Positions 15,648 through 24,377 of a DNA stretch of 64,000 bases are shown piece after piece. Origin of the DNA: RCIO01 sp040880025 (lineage in GTDB: Bacteria > Pseudomonadota > Alphaproteobacteria > Rhizobiales > Rhizobiaceae); NCBI GenBank assembly GCA_040880025.1, contig JBBDJD010000007.1:62001-126000 (forward strand). The letters are read 5' to 3'. The position numbers and the translations under genes are program-made. The notes beneath the pieces are model-generated. The model was not told the origin of the DNA and searched no databases. It was given only the letters and a program-made list of their open reading frames with translations. Position 1 is the first letter of the stretch. Every line of letters begins with the position of its first letter.

Positions 15648-16409
15648 CTACCTTGCCAACCAGCCGCCATCGACCGGCAGGGTGACGCCGTGCACATAGT
15701 CAGCCGCCGGTGAAGACAGGAACACGACCGCGCCGGCAATATCTTCAGGTGCGGCCCAGCGTCCGGCCGGAATCCGATCGAGGATTGCCTTGTAACGCGC
15801 CGGATCGTCGCGCAGCGCCTTGGTGTTGCCGGTCACCACATAGCCCGGCGCAACCGCGTTGACGTTGATGCCCCTGGCCGCCCATTCGCACGCAAGAAGC
15901 TTCGTCAGACCGGCCAGCCCGCTTTTAGCGGCGGTGTAGGAGGCGATTCTGATGCCGCCCTGGAACGACAGCAGCGAGGCGATGTTGACGATTTTGCCCG
16001 AGCCGCGCGCCACCATGTGACGCGCCGCGGCCTGCGACAGAAAAAACGCCGATTTCAGATTGGTGTCGATGACGGCGTCCCAGTCGTCTTCGGTAAAGTC
16101 GAGCGCGTCGTTGCGGCGGATGATGCCGGCATTGTTGACCAGGATGTCGATGGCGCCGGACCATGACCGCGTCTCATCGATGACGGTTTGCAGGTTCGCC
16201 GTTTCGGACAGATCGGCGCGGATTGCGTGAAACCGCCCCGGACCGCCGACGATCATGCTGGCGGTCTCATCCATCGGCGAGCGGCCGACTGCGGCGATTT
16301 TCGCGCCGGCCGCGGCCAGCGCCACGGCTATCGCCTGGCCGATGCCGGTATTGGCGCCAGTGACGATTGCGGTTCTGCCATCCAGGCTGAAGGGGCTCGC
16401 AGCCGGCAT
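15648..16409 (-). CDS. kduD: KduD, 2-deoxy-D-gluconate 3-dehydrogenase (SDR)
   Basis: The 253-aa short-chain dehydrogenase has the NAD-binding TGANTGIG motif, NNAG, and the catalytic Ser plus SYTAAKSG (Tyr-x3-Lys). Its ends and the VAPGYVVTGNT and GRWAAPEDIAGAVVFL blocks fit KduD, which reduces 2,5-diketo-3-deoxygluconate to 2-keto-3-deoxygluconate in uronate breakdown. The ATG at 16409 overlaps the kduI stop by one base, so translation is coupled to kduI. The neighbouring TRAP importer and FadR-type regulator support a uronate route. kdgK and kdgA are not in the window. Confidence 0.88.
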   Translation of the reverse strand: MPAASPFSLDGRTAIVTGANTGIGQAIAVALAAAGAKIAAVGRSPMDETASMIVGGPGRFHAIRADLSETANLQTVIDETRSWSGAIDILVNNAGIIRRNDALDFTEDDWDAVIDTNLKSAFFLSQAAARHMVARGSGKIVNIASLLSFQGGIRIASYTAAKSGLAGLTKLLACEWAARGINVNAVAPGYVVTGNTKALRDDPARYKAILDRIPAGRWAAPEDIAGAVVFLSSPAADYVHGVTLPVDGGWLAR

Positions 16410-17248
16410 TATTTCAGCGTCTCCATGGCGATCATGTCCATATCGGTGAAGTCCTGATTGTCGCCCGCCATCGACCAGATGAACCCGTAGCGGGCGGTTC
16501 CGGAACCGCAATGGATCGACCAGCCGGGCGAAATCACCGCCTGCTGGTTGGCGACGACCAGATGGCGTGTTTCGGCTGGCTCGCCCATGAAGTGGAAGAC
16601 CCGTGTCTGCGGCGCCATGTCGAAATAGAGGTAAATCTCGGAGCGCCGGTCGTGGGTGTGGCAGGGCATTGTGTTCCATACGCTGCCGGCCTCAAGCAGC
16701 GTCATGCCCATGACGAGCTGGCAGGAAGCGCAGATGTCGGGATGTATGTACTGGCGCAGAACGCGCCGGTTGCATTCGTCCTGGCTGCCGAGGTCCAGCC
16801 GGTTGGCGTCGTCGGGCCCAATCTTGCGCGCCTCGTGGCGCATATGCGCCGGCACGCTGATGAAGTAGAACCGGGCCGGGCTGGACTTGCCGGCGCTGGC
16901 GAAGACCACCTCGGCGGTTCCCACCGGCACATAGAGACAGTCATGGGTGGCGAGTTCGTAGACCTCGCCATCGAGGCTGACCGATCCGGCGCCGCCAATG
17001 TTGAAGATGCCCATCTCGCGTCGCTTGAGAAACGGATCCGAGCCGATCGGCTTTGAGGCGACAAGCGGCAAGGGGTCGTCGAGAGGCGCGGCGCCGCCGA
17101 TCACCGTTCGATCGTGGTGCGTATAGGCCATGCGGATTTCGCCGGCCGCGAACAGATCGTTGATCAGAAAGTTCTGGCGGAGTTCGGCGGTGTCGAATGC
17201 CTTCACCTCGGCCAGACTGGTCGCCTGGCGGACGGATATGCTCGTCAT
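16409..17248 (-). CDS. kduI: KduI, 5-keto-4-deoxyuronate isomerase
   Basis: The 279-aa cupin-fold isomerase converts 5-keto-4-deoxyuronate to 2,5-diketo-3-deoxygluconate, the step before KduD. The zinc-binding cluster is visible as PCHTHDRRSEIYLYF (two His and Glu) plus His in SIHCGSG. Family blocks IGGAGSV and LYVPVGTAEV are present, and the length is normal. It is the first enzyme gene after the regulator (17261-18052), 12 bp away, and overlaps kduD. Regulator, kduI and kduD probably form one minus-strand operon. Confidence 0.93.
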   Translation of the reverse strand: MTSISVRQATSLAEVKAFDTAELRQNFLINDLFAAGEIRMAYTHHDRTVIGGAAPLDDPLPLVASKPIGSDPFLKRREMGIFNIGGAGSVSLDGEVYELATHDCLYVPVGTAEVVFASAGKSSPARFYFISVPAHMRHEARKIGPDDANRLDLGSQDECNRRVLRQYIHPDICASCQLVMGMTLLEAGSVWNTMPCHTHDRRSEIYLYFDMAPQTRVFHFMGEPAETRHLVVANQQAVISPGWSIHCGSGTARYGFIWSMAGDNQDFTDMDMIAMETLK

Positions 17249-17260
17249 GCGGGAATTCCT

Positions 17261-18052
17261 CTAATCCGAAAACATGTCGGGATCGAACATGCCGTCGTGG
17301 ACGAAATAGTCCGGCCACATGTCGCGAAACACCGAGATGTCCAGCTTCAGCCTGTTCAAGTGGAGATCCATTCGGGCAACCGCCCGCTCGGCGTCGCGGC
17401 GCGCAATGGCGTCGAGAACGTCGCTGTGCTCGCCAAGTACAACCAGCATTCGTCCCGGTTGCGGCAGGGTGAGACGCCTGTAGCGCTCGACCTGTATCCT
17501 GATCTGCTGGATCATATCCCAGATGCCCGGCAGTCGCCCCGCTGTTGCGATTGCGGCATGAAAATCGTCATCGGCGTGGTGGAAGGCCTCTTCCTTGCCG
17601 CTTTCGGCGGTTTCGCGCTGGCGCTGAATGATGGCCCGCATTTCCATGATCTGGCTCTCGCTCGCCTTTTCGGTGGCGGCGCGGACGGTAACGGCTTCCA
17701 GCGCGCGGCGCGCGACGATCGCCTCGCCCAGAACGGATAGCGGGATGCGTGCGATGAAGGTTCCGGATTTCGGAACGACATCGATCAGTCGTTCCTCGGC
17801 CAGCCGCAACACCGCCTCGCGCACGGGCGTGCGGCTGATGCCGTAGCGTTCGGTAATCTCGCGCTCCAAGACCGGCGTGCCGGGAACGAGCTGCATGGAA
17901 ATGATGGCATTGCGCAGATCGCGGTAGACGACGTCCGAATTCTTGGCTGTGACGGCGATCGGGCTGTGGCCGTTGGTCTTTGGCGGCGCATTGCGGGCGC
18001 GCGGCTTGCGGCTGCGTTCCGGCGCCTGTGTTGCCGGCTGGGCTTGCTTCAT
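17261..18052 (-). CDS. GntR-family (FadR/FCD) regulator of the kdu-TRAP locus
   Basis: The 263-aa protein has a disordered basic N-terminus (about 1-35), a GntR winged helix (about 36-105, with YGISRTPVREAVLRL as the recognition region) and an all-helical FCD ligand domain (about 115-245) with the metal-site pattern D-x3-H (DDDFHAAI) and later His residues. The start at 18052 follows GGTGGGAGGA; an ATG at 18067 is an alternative. It lies between kduI and the divergent TRAP operon, so it likely represses both and responds to a uronate intermediate. The intergenic palindrome at 18179-18206 is its probable operator. Confidence 0.85.
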   Translation of the reverse strand: MKQAQPATQAPERSRKPRARNAPPKTNGHSPIAVTAKNSDVVYRDLRNAIISMQLVPGTPVLEREITERYGISRTPVREAVLRLAEERLIDVVPKSGTFIARIPLSVLGEAIVARRALEAVTVRAATEKASESQIMEMRAIIQRQRETAESGKEEAFHHADDDFHAAIATAGRLPGIWDMIQQIRIQVERYRRLTLPQPGRMLVVLGEHSDVLDAIARRDAERAVARMDLHLNRLKLDISVFRDMWPDYFVHDGMFDPDMFSD

Positions 18053-18178
18053 TCCTCCCACCTTCATTTTGTCGTCGTCGCGCCGACGCCAAAGCCTATC
18101 GCCAATCGCAGCCCGGCGTGAAGCGATAAGGGGTGGCGGAGTGCGTACATTCAAGGCCTCTTGCGGTTGCCAGCTTTG

Positions 18179-18206
18179 TAGTATATCAAATATATCTTGT
18201 ATACTA
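18179..18206 (+). promoter_or_regulatory. candidate FadR-type operator between kdu and TRAP genes
   Basis: The inverted arms TAGTATA (18179-18185) and TATACTA (18200-18206) sit in a markedly AT-rich patch. The right half contains TTGTATAC, the GTATAC core common in FadR-subfamily uronate operators. It is 62 bp upstream of dctP and 127 bp upstream of the regulator, a fitting place to control both. Confidence 0.5.
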
Positions 18207-18267
18207 GTTATTTTCGCATTAGCGAGCAGTGGACGAAGCGACTTCGTCCACATCCAGGGAGGAGAAT

Positions 18268-19245
18268 ATGATCGCCAGGACCATAAAGCGGGCGGCGCTG
18301 ACTGCCGCCATCATGTCGTTCGCGCTCGGCAGCGCGTTCGCGGCGGACCTGAAATGGGCGCATGTCTACGAGGAGGGCTCATCCTATCACAAATGGGCGA
18401 AATGGGCCGCCGACGAGATAAGCGCCAAGACAGAGGGCCGGGTGAACATCACGGTGTTTCCCGCGTCCTCGCTCGGCAAGGAGTCGGAAATCAATGAAGG
18501 CCTGACCATCGGCTCGGTTGACATGATCTACACCGGACCGAACTTCGCCGAGCGCGACTATGGTCCGATCGCGATCTCCGACTACCCGTTCATGCTCAAG
18601 AGCTACGATCACTGGAAAGCCTATCGCGACAGCGATCTCTTCAAGGAGTTGTCGGGGGGTTACAAGGAAGCCACAGGCCACACCGTGATGGCGATTACCT
18701 GGTACGGCTATCGTCACGTAACCTCGAACTTCCCGATCACCAAGCCTGAAGACATGAAGGGGCTCAAGATCCGCGTGCCGGATTCGCCGGTCATGGTGAT
18801 GTTCCCCAACGCGGTGGGCGCCAACCCGACGCCGATCGCGTTTTCGGAAGTCTATCTTGCGCTTCAGCAGGGCGTGGTGGATGCTCAGGAAAACCCGCTG
18901 CCCACCATCCAGTTCAAGAAGTTCTACGAGGTGCAGTCCAACATCAACCTCACCGGCCATATAGGCAATTCGCTGATCATCGTGGTGTCGAGCACCGCGA
19001 TGGACAATATCGGCGATGACGCGGCGACGGTCGATGCGGTTCTGAAAGAGGCGGCGGCCGGCTGCGCGGAGGAGATCAATACGGCGGAAACCGATCTGGT
19101 TCAGTGGTTCACGGACAAGGGCATCAAGGTCAACGAGGTCGACAAAGCCGCGTTCCAGGCCGCGGTCGAGCCGATCCTGACCGACGAATCGAAAGTGCCT
19201 TACGAGACCGACCACTACAATCGCATGCAGGCGCTGGCCGACTGA
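18268..19245 (+). CDS. TRAP transporter solute-binding protein (DctP family)
   Basis: The 325-aa periplasmic binding protein begins with a Sec signal (residues 1-22, ending SAFAAD) behind GGGAGGAGA. The DctP fold is shown by ALGSAF..LKWAHVYEEGSSYHKWA, GLKIRVPDSPVMV with the conserved Arg that binds carboxylates, and VYLALQQGVVDAQENP. It delivers an organic acid to the DctQM permease encoded next. Divergence from kduID suggests the ligand is a uronate or unsaturated uronide breakdown product. Confidence 0.9.
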   Translation: MIARTIKRAALTAAIMSFALGSAFAADLKWAHVYEEGSSYHKWAKWAADEISAKTEGRVNITVFPASSLGKESEINEGLTIGSVDMIYTGPNFAERDYGPIAISDYPFMLKSYDHWKAYRDSDLFKELSGGYKEATGHTVMAITWYGYRHVTSNFPITKPEDMKGLKIRVPDSPVMVMFPNAVGANPTPIAFSEVYLALQQGVVDAQENPLPTIQFKKFYEVQSNINLTGHIGNSLIIVVSSTAMDNIGDDAATVDAVLKEAAAGCAEEINTAETDLVQWFTDKGIKVNEVDKAAFQAAVEPILTDESKVPYETDHYNRMQALAD

Positions 19246-19275
19246 CCGTCGCCTGATCTGCCGGGGAGGGGCGGT

Positions 19276-19848
19276 ATGACCGATCGGGGTCGTGACAAAA
19301 GCGGGCGCGCCGAGGGTGCGCCCGCCCCTTTTGGGTTCGATGACGCGGAGACTTCGATCTCCGACATCAAGTGGATCGATGCGCCGGGGATTGTCGTATT
19401 CTGGGTGCTGGCGGTCATCGTTTTCCTGCAGTTCTTTACCCGCTACGTGCTCAACGATTCGCTGGCGTGGACGGAGGAGGTGGCGCGCTATCTGCTCATC
19501 CTCGTCTGTTTTCTGGGCTCGATCAGCGCAACCAGGCGCGGCTCGCACATCATGATCGAGTTTTTCATTCGCAGCGCGTCGCCGGCAATGGCGAAAGCGC
19601 TGGCTGTTCTCGCTGAACTCATCACCTTCGGCTTCTACGGCACGATGACCTGGATCGGCATCGAACTGACCCAGAAAACGCGGCAGAAAATGATCAGCCT
19701 GCCGATACCGAAGTCATGGATCTACACCATCTGCGTCATCGCGCTCGGCCTGATGACGATCTATTCGGCGATCTGGCTGTGGCGGAAAATCCGCGCGCCC
19801 AAGCACGAAATCCTGTCGCTTCTCGAAAATTCGCTGCCGGCCGACTGA
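19276..19848 (+). CDS. TRAP transporter small permease (DctQ)
   Basis: The 190-aa protein has a polar N-terminal stretch of about 35 residues and four hydrophobic segments, the DctQ layout. The motif LNDSLAWTEEVARYLL in the first half is diagnostic of the family. GGGGAGGGG precedes the ATG. The C-terminus is charged and cytoplasmic. It lies between the binding protein (30 bp) and DctM (13 bp). Confidence 0.9.
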   Translation: MTDRGRDKSGRAEGAPAPFGFDDAETSISDIKWIDAPGIVVFWVLAVIVFLQFFTRYVLNDSLAWTEEVARYLLILVCFLGSISATRRGSHIMIEFFIRSASPAMAKALAVLAELITFGFYGTMTWIGIELTQKTRQKMISLPIPKSWIYTICVIALGLMTIYSAIWLWRKIRAPKHEILSLLENSLPAD

Positions 19849-19861
19849 AAGCACATATCGC

Positions 19862-21139
19862 ATGTCGATCCTCTTGATGATCCTGGTCCTGTTCGCGCTG
19901 ATGATCGTCGGCGTTCCGGTCGCCGTCGCGCTGGCGCTGGCATCGCTCGCCTTCGTCGCAACCAACGGCATGCCGCCGATGATCGTGCTGGCCAACATGG
20001 TCAACGGCATCAACTCGTTCCCGCTGATTGCCGTGCCGTTTTTCATCCTCGCCGGCAATTTGATGAACACGGCGGGCATCACCGCGCGCATCTTCGATTT
20101 CGCGCGCGCCGCCGTCGGCTGGATGCATGGCGGTCTCGGCCATGTGAATGTCGGCGCCAGCGTCATTTTCGCCGGTATGTCGGGCGCCGCGGTGGCCGAT
20201 GCCGGTGGGCTCGGCAATATCGAGATCAAGGCGATGCGCGACGCCGGCTACGATACCGATTTCGCCGTCGGCATCACCGCCGCCTCCTCGACCATCGGCC
20301 CGATCATCCCGCCGTCGCTGCCGCTGGTCATCTACGGCGTGATTGCCGATACCTCGATCGGCCAGCTTTTCACCGCGGGGCTGATCCCCGGCATGATGAT
20401 GGCGATCGCGCTGATGGTGATGGTGGCGTTTTACGCACGCAAGCGGAATTACCCGCGTGACTTGGGCTTTTCGCTGGGCCGCTTCAGCTATACCTTCCTG
20501 CACGCGCTGCTGCCATTGATGACGCCGGTCATCATTATCGGCGGCATCATGGGCGGTCTGTTCACACCGACCGAGGCGGCGATCGCGGCCGTCGCCTGGT
20601 CGCTGTTCCTCGGCATCTTCGTCTACCGAACCCTTGATTGGAAAAAGATCCTGCGGGTTTCGATGGACACGGTCGAAACGACGGCGGCGATCATGCTCAT
20701 CGTCGCGTCGTCGATGATCTTCGCCTGGATCCTGACCGCCAATCAGGTGGCGCTGCATTTCTCCGAGATCATGCTGTCGATCACCGACAACAGGGTGGCA
20801 CTGCTTTTGATCATTACGATGATCGTGCTGGTGATCGGCTGTTTCATGGAAACCATCGCGGCGATCACCATCCTGACGCCGGTGCTGCTGCCGGTTGCCG
20901 TCGGCCTCGGGATCGACCCGGTGCATTTCGGCATCATCCTGATCCTCAATCTGATGATCGGACTTTTGACGCCACCGGTCGGCATGGTGCTCTATGTGCT
21001 TTCCAAGGTGGCCAATGTTCCGTTCGAACGATGCGTGACCGCCACCGCTCCGTTCCTCATTCCACTGGTCGGGGTGCTCCTGCTTCTGACCTTCGTGCCG
21101 GCGTTCTCGATGTGGCTGCCGACGATGCTCTACCGGTGA
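19862..21139 (+). CDS. TRAP transporter large permease (DctM)
   Basis: The 425-aa membrane protein has around twelve hydrophobic segments and the DctM landmarks PFFILAGNLMNTAGI, GMSGAAVADAGGLG, AASSTIGPIIPPSLPLVIYG and NLMIGLLTPPVGMVLYV. It is the ion-coupled channel of the TRAP importer. It is the last gene of the operon and converges on the PhyH gene; a G+C-rich inverted repeat (GGCGGC/GCCGCC, near 21149-21171) in the 34-bp gap could serve as a bidirectional terminator. Confidence 0.93.
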   Translation: MSILLMILVLFALMIVGVPVAVALALASLAFVATNGMPPMIVLANMVNGINSFPLIAVPFFILAGNLMNTAGITARIFDFARAAVGWMHGGLGHVNVGASVIFAGMSGAAVADAGGLGNIEIKAMRDAGYDTDFAVGITAASSTIGPIIPPSLPLVIYGVIADTSIGQLFTAGLIPGMMMAIALMVMVAFYARKRNYPRDLGFSLGRFSYTFLHALLPLMTPVIIIGGIMGGLFTPTEAAIAAVAWSLFLGIFVYRTLDWKKILRVSMDTVETTAAIMLIVASSMIFAWILTANQVALHFSEIMLSITDNRVALLLIITMIVLVIGCFMETIAAITILTPVLLPVAVGLGIDPVHFGIILILNLMIGLLTPPVGMVLYVLSKVANVPFERCVTATAPFLIPLVGVLLLLTFVPAFSMWLPTMLYR

Positions 21140-21173
21140 GGGCAGCCAGGCGGCGCCGCGACCGCCGCCCGGT

Positions 21174-22109
21174 TCACCAGGCTTGCAGACCCAGCAGTTT
21201 CTCGCCCAGCGGCGTCAGCTTCGCGGTTTCGGCATTGTGCTTTTCCCACTCGCGCGGGTCGCCGGGAAAGTCGGGGCGCTTGGGATGGTCGAGTTCGCGC
21301 CACAGCCGGATGCGCTCCTGCCGCTCGGCCTCGTTGTCGTGTTCGGCTGGATACATGGAGATGTACTGCGCCATGCGAACCTTGCCGTCCGAATGATTGG
21401 GACGCACGCCGTGCGCCAGCAGCGAGTTGAATATCAGGAGGTCGCCTGCCTCCATCGAGATGTTCTCGCGCTCAAGCCCGGTCATGTCCGGAAGGATCGG
21501 ATTGCGGTCCTCGGGCTGGGTCTTCACCCACTCGTCGAAATGCTCGAACAGGTAAGGCACGCACTGGAAGCCGCCGGTCTCGGCATCCTGCTTCTTCAGG
21601 CTGAGAACGCCCTGTACGCCGATCGGCAGCGGGCGCTGCTTGGTGTCCACGTCCCAATGGATGAAGCCTTCGGGGTTGCCCTTCTCCCGCTTCGGCGGGT
21701 TGAGGTTTGCGCGGTCGATCGCCACCCACAAATCCTCGCGGTCCCAGATGTCGACAAACGCGTCGTAGACACGCTCTTCCATCCGGTTGTCCCAGAGATA
21801 CTGGTGATTGTAGATCTCCACCATGCCTGCATTGTTGAGCTCGGGGCGCACATGCGGGCGGCGCTGCGGCGCATACCAGGTGTCCGGGTCGTCGGGGTCC
21901 TTCGCGTCAAAAACCCAGAGCAGATCCGCAAGCCTTTGCGCATTCTCTGCAGGTACCGCCTGCCTGACGATGACATAGCCCTTGGTGATCCAGTGGCGCC
22001 AATCCGCCTCGGAAAGAACCCTTAAGGGCAGGGTCTTCTCGACATCCTTGAGCTGCGTGGTGAGCTTCGCGCTCGTCGGGTGGCTGATTTCGGCTGCGGT
22101 AACCTGCAT
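21174..22109 (-). CDS. phytanoyl-CoA dioxygenase (PhyH) family protein
   Basis: The 311-aa Fe(II)/2-oxoglutarate-dependent oxygenase-like protein starts at 22109 behind GGGAGGAAG. The metal site is intact: H-x-D in FIHWDVDTKQR and a distal His in LLAHGVRPN, followed by an Arg (GKVRMAQY) suited to bind 2-oxoglutarate. Members hydroxylate lipids, phosphonates, quaternary amines or secondary metabolites; the substrate is unknown here. It is divergent from an AraC regulator whose gene starts 122 bp away, so that regulator is the probable controller. Confidence 0.85.
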   Translation of the reverse strand: MQVTAAEISHPTSAKLTTQLKDVEKTLPLRVLSEADWRHWITKGYVIVRQAVPAENAQRLADLLWVFDAKDPDDPDTWYAPQRRPHVRPELNNAGMVEIYNHQYLWDNRMEERVYDAFVDIWDREDLWVAIDRANLNPPKREKGNPEGFIHWDVDTKQRPLPIGVQGVLSLKKQDAETGGFQCVPYLFEHFDEWVKTQPEDRNPILPDMTGLERENISMEAGDLLIFNSLLAHGVRPNHSDGKVRMAQYISMYPAEHDNEAERQERIRLWRELDHPKRPDFPGDPREWEKHNAETAKLTPLGEKLLGLQAW

Positions 22110-22231
22110 GGCTTCCTCCCATGATTGCTCTCGGCGGAGTGCAGCGAGATTAACCCGCCAAATCACCCGGTGTGGCCGCCATCTTGCAAACAATGATACT
22201 ATTCTGGCGCCAACCAGCGAACAAGCGCGAG

Positions 22232-23089
22232 ATGAGACCATATCTGGAGAAGCTGCCGATCTTTCCCGATGCGTCGTGGAGTTACCTCAACCGCCGTCTT
22301 GACGACGGGATTCCGTTCCAGTGGCACCACCACCCCGAATACGAGCTTACACTGACGCTCAATTCGCGCGGCCAGCGCTTTATCGGCGATCATGTCGACG
22401 CCTATGGCGACGCCGACCTGGTGCTGGTCGGCCCGAACCTGCCGCATACATGGATGTCGCGGGAGAAACTCGACGCCGCGCAACCGCATATCGCGCTGGT
22501 GCTGTGGTTTCATCCCGACTGGGCGGCGCGGCTGACGCAGGGCCTGCCCGAATTCCGCAACGTGCAGTCGCTGCTCGCGCGGGCCGGATGCGGCCTGAAG
22601 TTCTCCGAATCCGCCACAGATACGGTTCGCGCCGATCATGAGGCGATCTTCGATCTGCCGCCGCCGGAGCGGCTGCTTTCGCTGTTGCGCATCCTCAACC
22701 GTCTGGCGGCCGACAAGGAGGCCCGGCCTTTGGCGAGCGTGCCGGTCCTGCAGCAGGGGGCGCCGGAAAGCCGCGAGCGGATCGACCGCGTGGTGACGCA
22801 TATCCATATCAACTACACGGAGCAGATATCGCTGACCGAACTCGCCGGCATCGCGGCACTGAGTGCGTCGGGACTGCACCGGCTTTTCGCCAGGCACATG
22901 CAGACCACCGTGAGCGACTACATCATGCGCATGCGCATCGGCGACGCATCGGCGCGGCTGTCCGGCACCGACCAGACGATAGGGTTCATTGCGGAAGCCG
23001 TCGGCTATCGCGCGCTGTCCAATTTCAACCGGCAATTCCGCGCGCTCAAGGGCATGTCGCCGCGCGCCTATCGCCGATTGTTTCGATAA
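22232..23089 (+). CDS. AraC-family transcriptional regulator
   Basis: The 285-aa protein has an N-terminal cupin-like sensing domain (WHHHPEYELTLTLNSRGQRFIGDH, with clustered His) and a C-terminal double helix-turn-helix (about 190-285, ending GYRALSNFNRQFRALKGMSPRAYRR). The ATG at 22232 is chosen because homologous proteins begin just before the cupin domain; GTG at 22172 and ATG at 22193 are alternatives, and the ribosome-binding site is weak. It is divergent from the PhyH gene and 82 bp upstream of an M24 peptidase gene, either of which may be its target. Confidence 0.85.
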   Translation: MRPYLEKLPIFPDASWSYLNRRLDDGIPFQWHHHPEYELTLTLNSRGQRFIGDHVDAYGDADLVLVGPNLPHTWMSREKLDAAQPHIALVLWFHPDWAARLTQGLPEFRNVQSLLARAGCGLKFSESATDTVRADHEAIFDLPPPERLLSLLRILNRLAADKEARPLASVPVLQQGAPESRERIDRVVTHIHINYTEQISLTELAGIAALSASGLHRLFARHMQTTVSDYIMRMRIGDASARLSGTDQTIGFIAEAVGYRALSNFNRQFRALKGMSPRAYRRLFR

Positions 23090-23171
23090 TCCGGCCCCGG
23101 TCGTCCAACCGTATTGCGCGGCGGCCGGACATCGTTCACGCTTGGGGCCGTGTCGAGCATGGGAGGTTGAG

Positions 23172-24362
23172 TTGAATATTCAGGGGAAGAATCCGGACCG
23201 CGTCGCGGTTCCGTTCGATGCGGATCACGCCGACCGGCTGATGGAAGAGGCCGGCATCGACGTGCTGCTCGCCACCTCCAAGCACAACACGCAATATCTG
23301 CTCGGCGGGTACAGGTTCATCTTCTTCGTGGCGATGGACGCGATCGGCCACAGCCGCTACCTGCCGGTCGTGGCGTATGAAAAGGGCCGGCCCGACCGCT
23401 CGGCCTATATCGGCAACCGGATGGAAGGCGGCGAGCACGAGAACCACCCGTTCTGGACGCCGACGCTGCACCCCGCGACATGGACGTCGCTGGAGGCGGC
23501 GGAACTTGCCGTCGGGCACATCAGGAAGATCGGCAAGGAGAATGCGCGCATCGGCATCGAACCCGGTTTCCTGCCGGCCGACGCCTACCAGTACATTACG
23601 GCCAAGCTGCCGAACGCGACCTTCGTCGACGCCACCGGTATGCTGGAGCGGCTGCGCGCCATCAAGACGCCGGAAGAGCTGGCGCAGCTGAAGCATGCGT
23701 CGGAGATGATCACCGACTCCATGCAGGCGACGATCGCCGCTTCGGGCGAGGGTTCCACCAAGGCGGAAATCATCGAGCGGCTGCGGCAGGAGGAGACGAA
23801 GCGCGGCCTGCATTTCGAGTATTGCCTGCTGACGCTGGGTTCCAGCCACAACCGGGCATCCTCGGGCCAGGCATGGAAGAAGGGCGAGGTGCTTTCGATC
23901 GATTCAGGCGGCAATTATCACGGCTATATCGGTGACCTGTGCCGGATGGGCTTGCTTGGCGAGCCGGACGCCGAACTGGAGGATCTGCTGGCGGAGGTGG
24001 ACACCGTTCAGCAGGCAGCGTTCTCGAAGGTGAAGGCCGGCGCCGCTGGCGGCGATCTCGTCACAGCCGGGCAGGAGCGGTTGAAGGGATCGTCGATTGC
24101 CCGCTTCACCGATTTCTTCGCACACGGCATGGGTGTGATCACGCATGAGGCGCCGTTCCTGATGACCAATCACCCGGTTACCTATGAAGGCGTCGATGCG
24201 GACCGCCCGCTGCAGGCCGGGATGGTGATCTCGGTCGAGACGACGATGCTTCACCCCAAGCGCGGCTTCATCAAGCTGGAAGACACGCTGGCGATCACCC
24301 AGAACGGCTACGAGATGTATGGCGAGCGCGGCCGCGGCTGGAACCGGGGCGGGACGGCTTAG
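23172..24362 (+). CDS. M24-family metallopeptidase (Xaa-Pro aminopeptidase/creatinase-like)
   Basis: The 396-aa protein has an N-terminal creatinase-like domain (about 1-150) and a C-terminal pita-bread catalytic domain. Metal ligands are visible: Asp in SIDSGGNYHG and GYIGDLCR, His in FAHGMGV, Glu in VSVETT and Glu in IKLEDT. The start is inferred as TTG at 23172, because GGGAGG at 23161-23166 is correctly spaced and upstream in-frame codons overlap the araC gene end. It may cleave prolyl dipeptides or act on small amidines; the neighbouring PhyH oxygenase and DMT transporter do not settle this. Confidence 0.85.
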   Translation: MNIQGKNPDRVAVPFDADHADRLMEEAGIDVLLATSKHNTQYLLGGYRFIFFVAMDAIGHSRYLPVVAYEKGRPDRSAYIGNRMEGGEHENHPFWTPTLHPATWTSLEAAELAVGHIRKIGKENARIGIEPGFLPADAYQYITAKLPNATFVDATGMLERLRAIKTPEELAQLKHASEMITDSMQATIAASGEGSTKAEIIERLRQEETKRGLHFEYCLLTLGSSHNRASSGQAWKKGEVLSIDSGGNYHGYIGDLCRMGLLGEPDAELEDLLAEVDTVQQAAFSKVKAGAAGGDLVTAGQERLKGSSIARFTDFFAHGMGVITHEAPFLMTNHPVTYEGVDADRPLQAGMVISVETTMLHPKRGFIKLEDTLAITQNGYEMYGERGRGWNRGGTA

Positions 24363-24377
24363 ATACGGGCCGATCTG

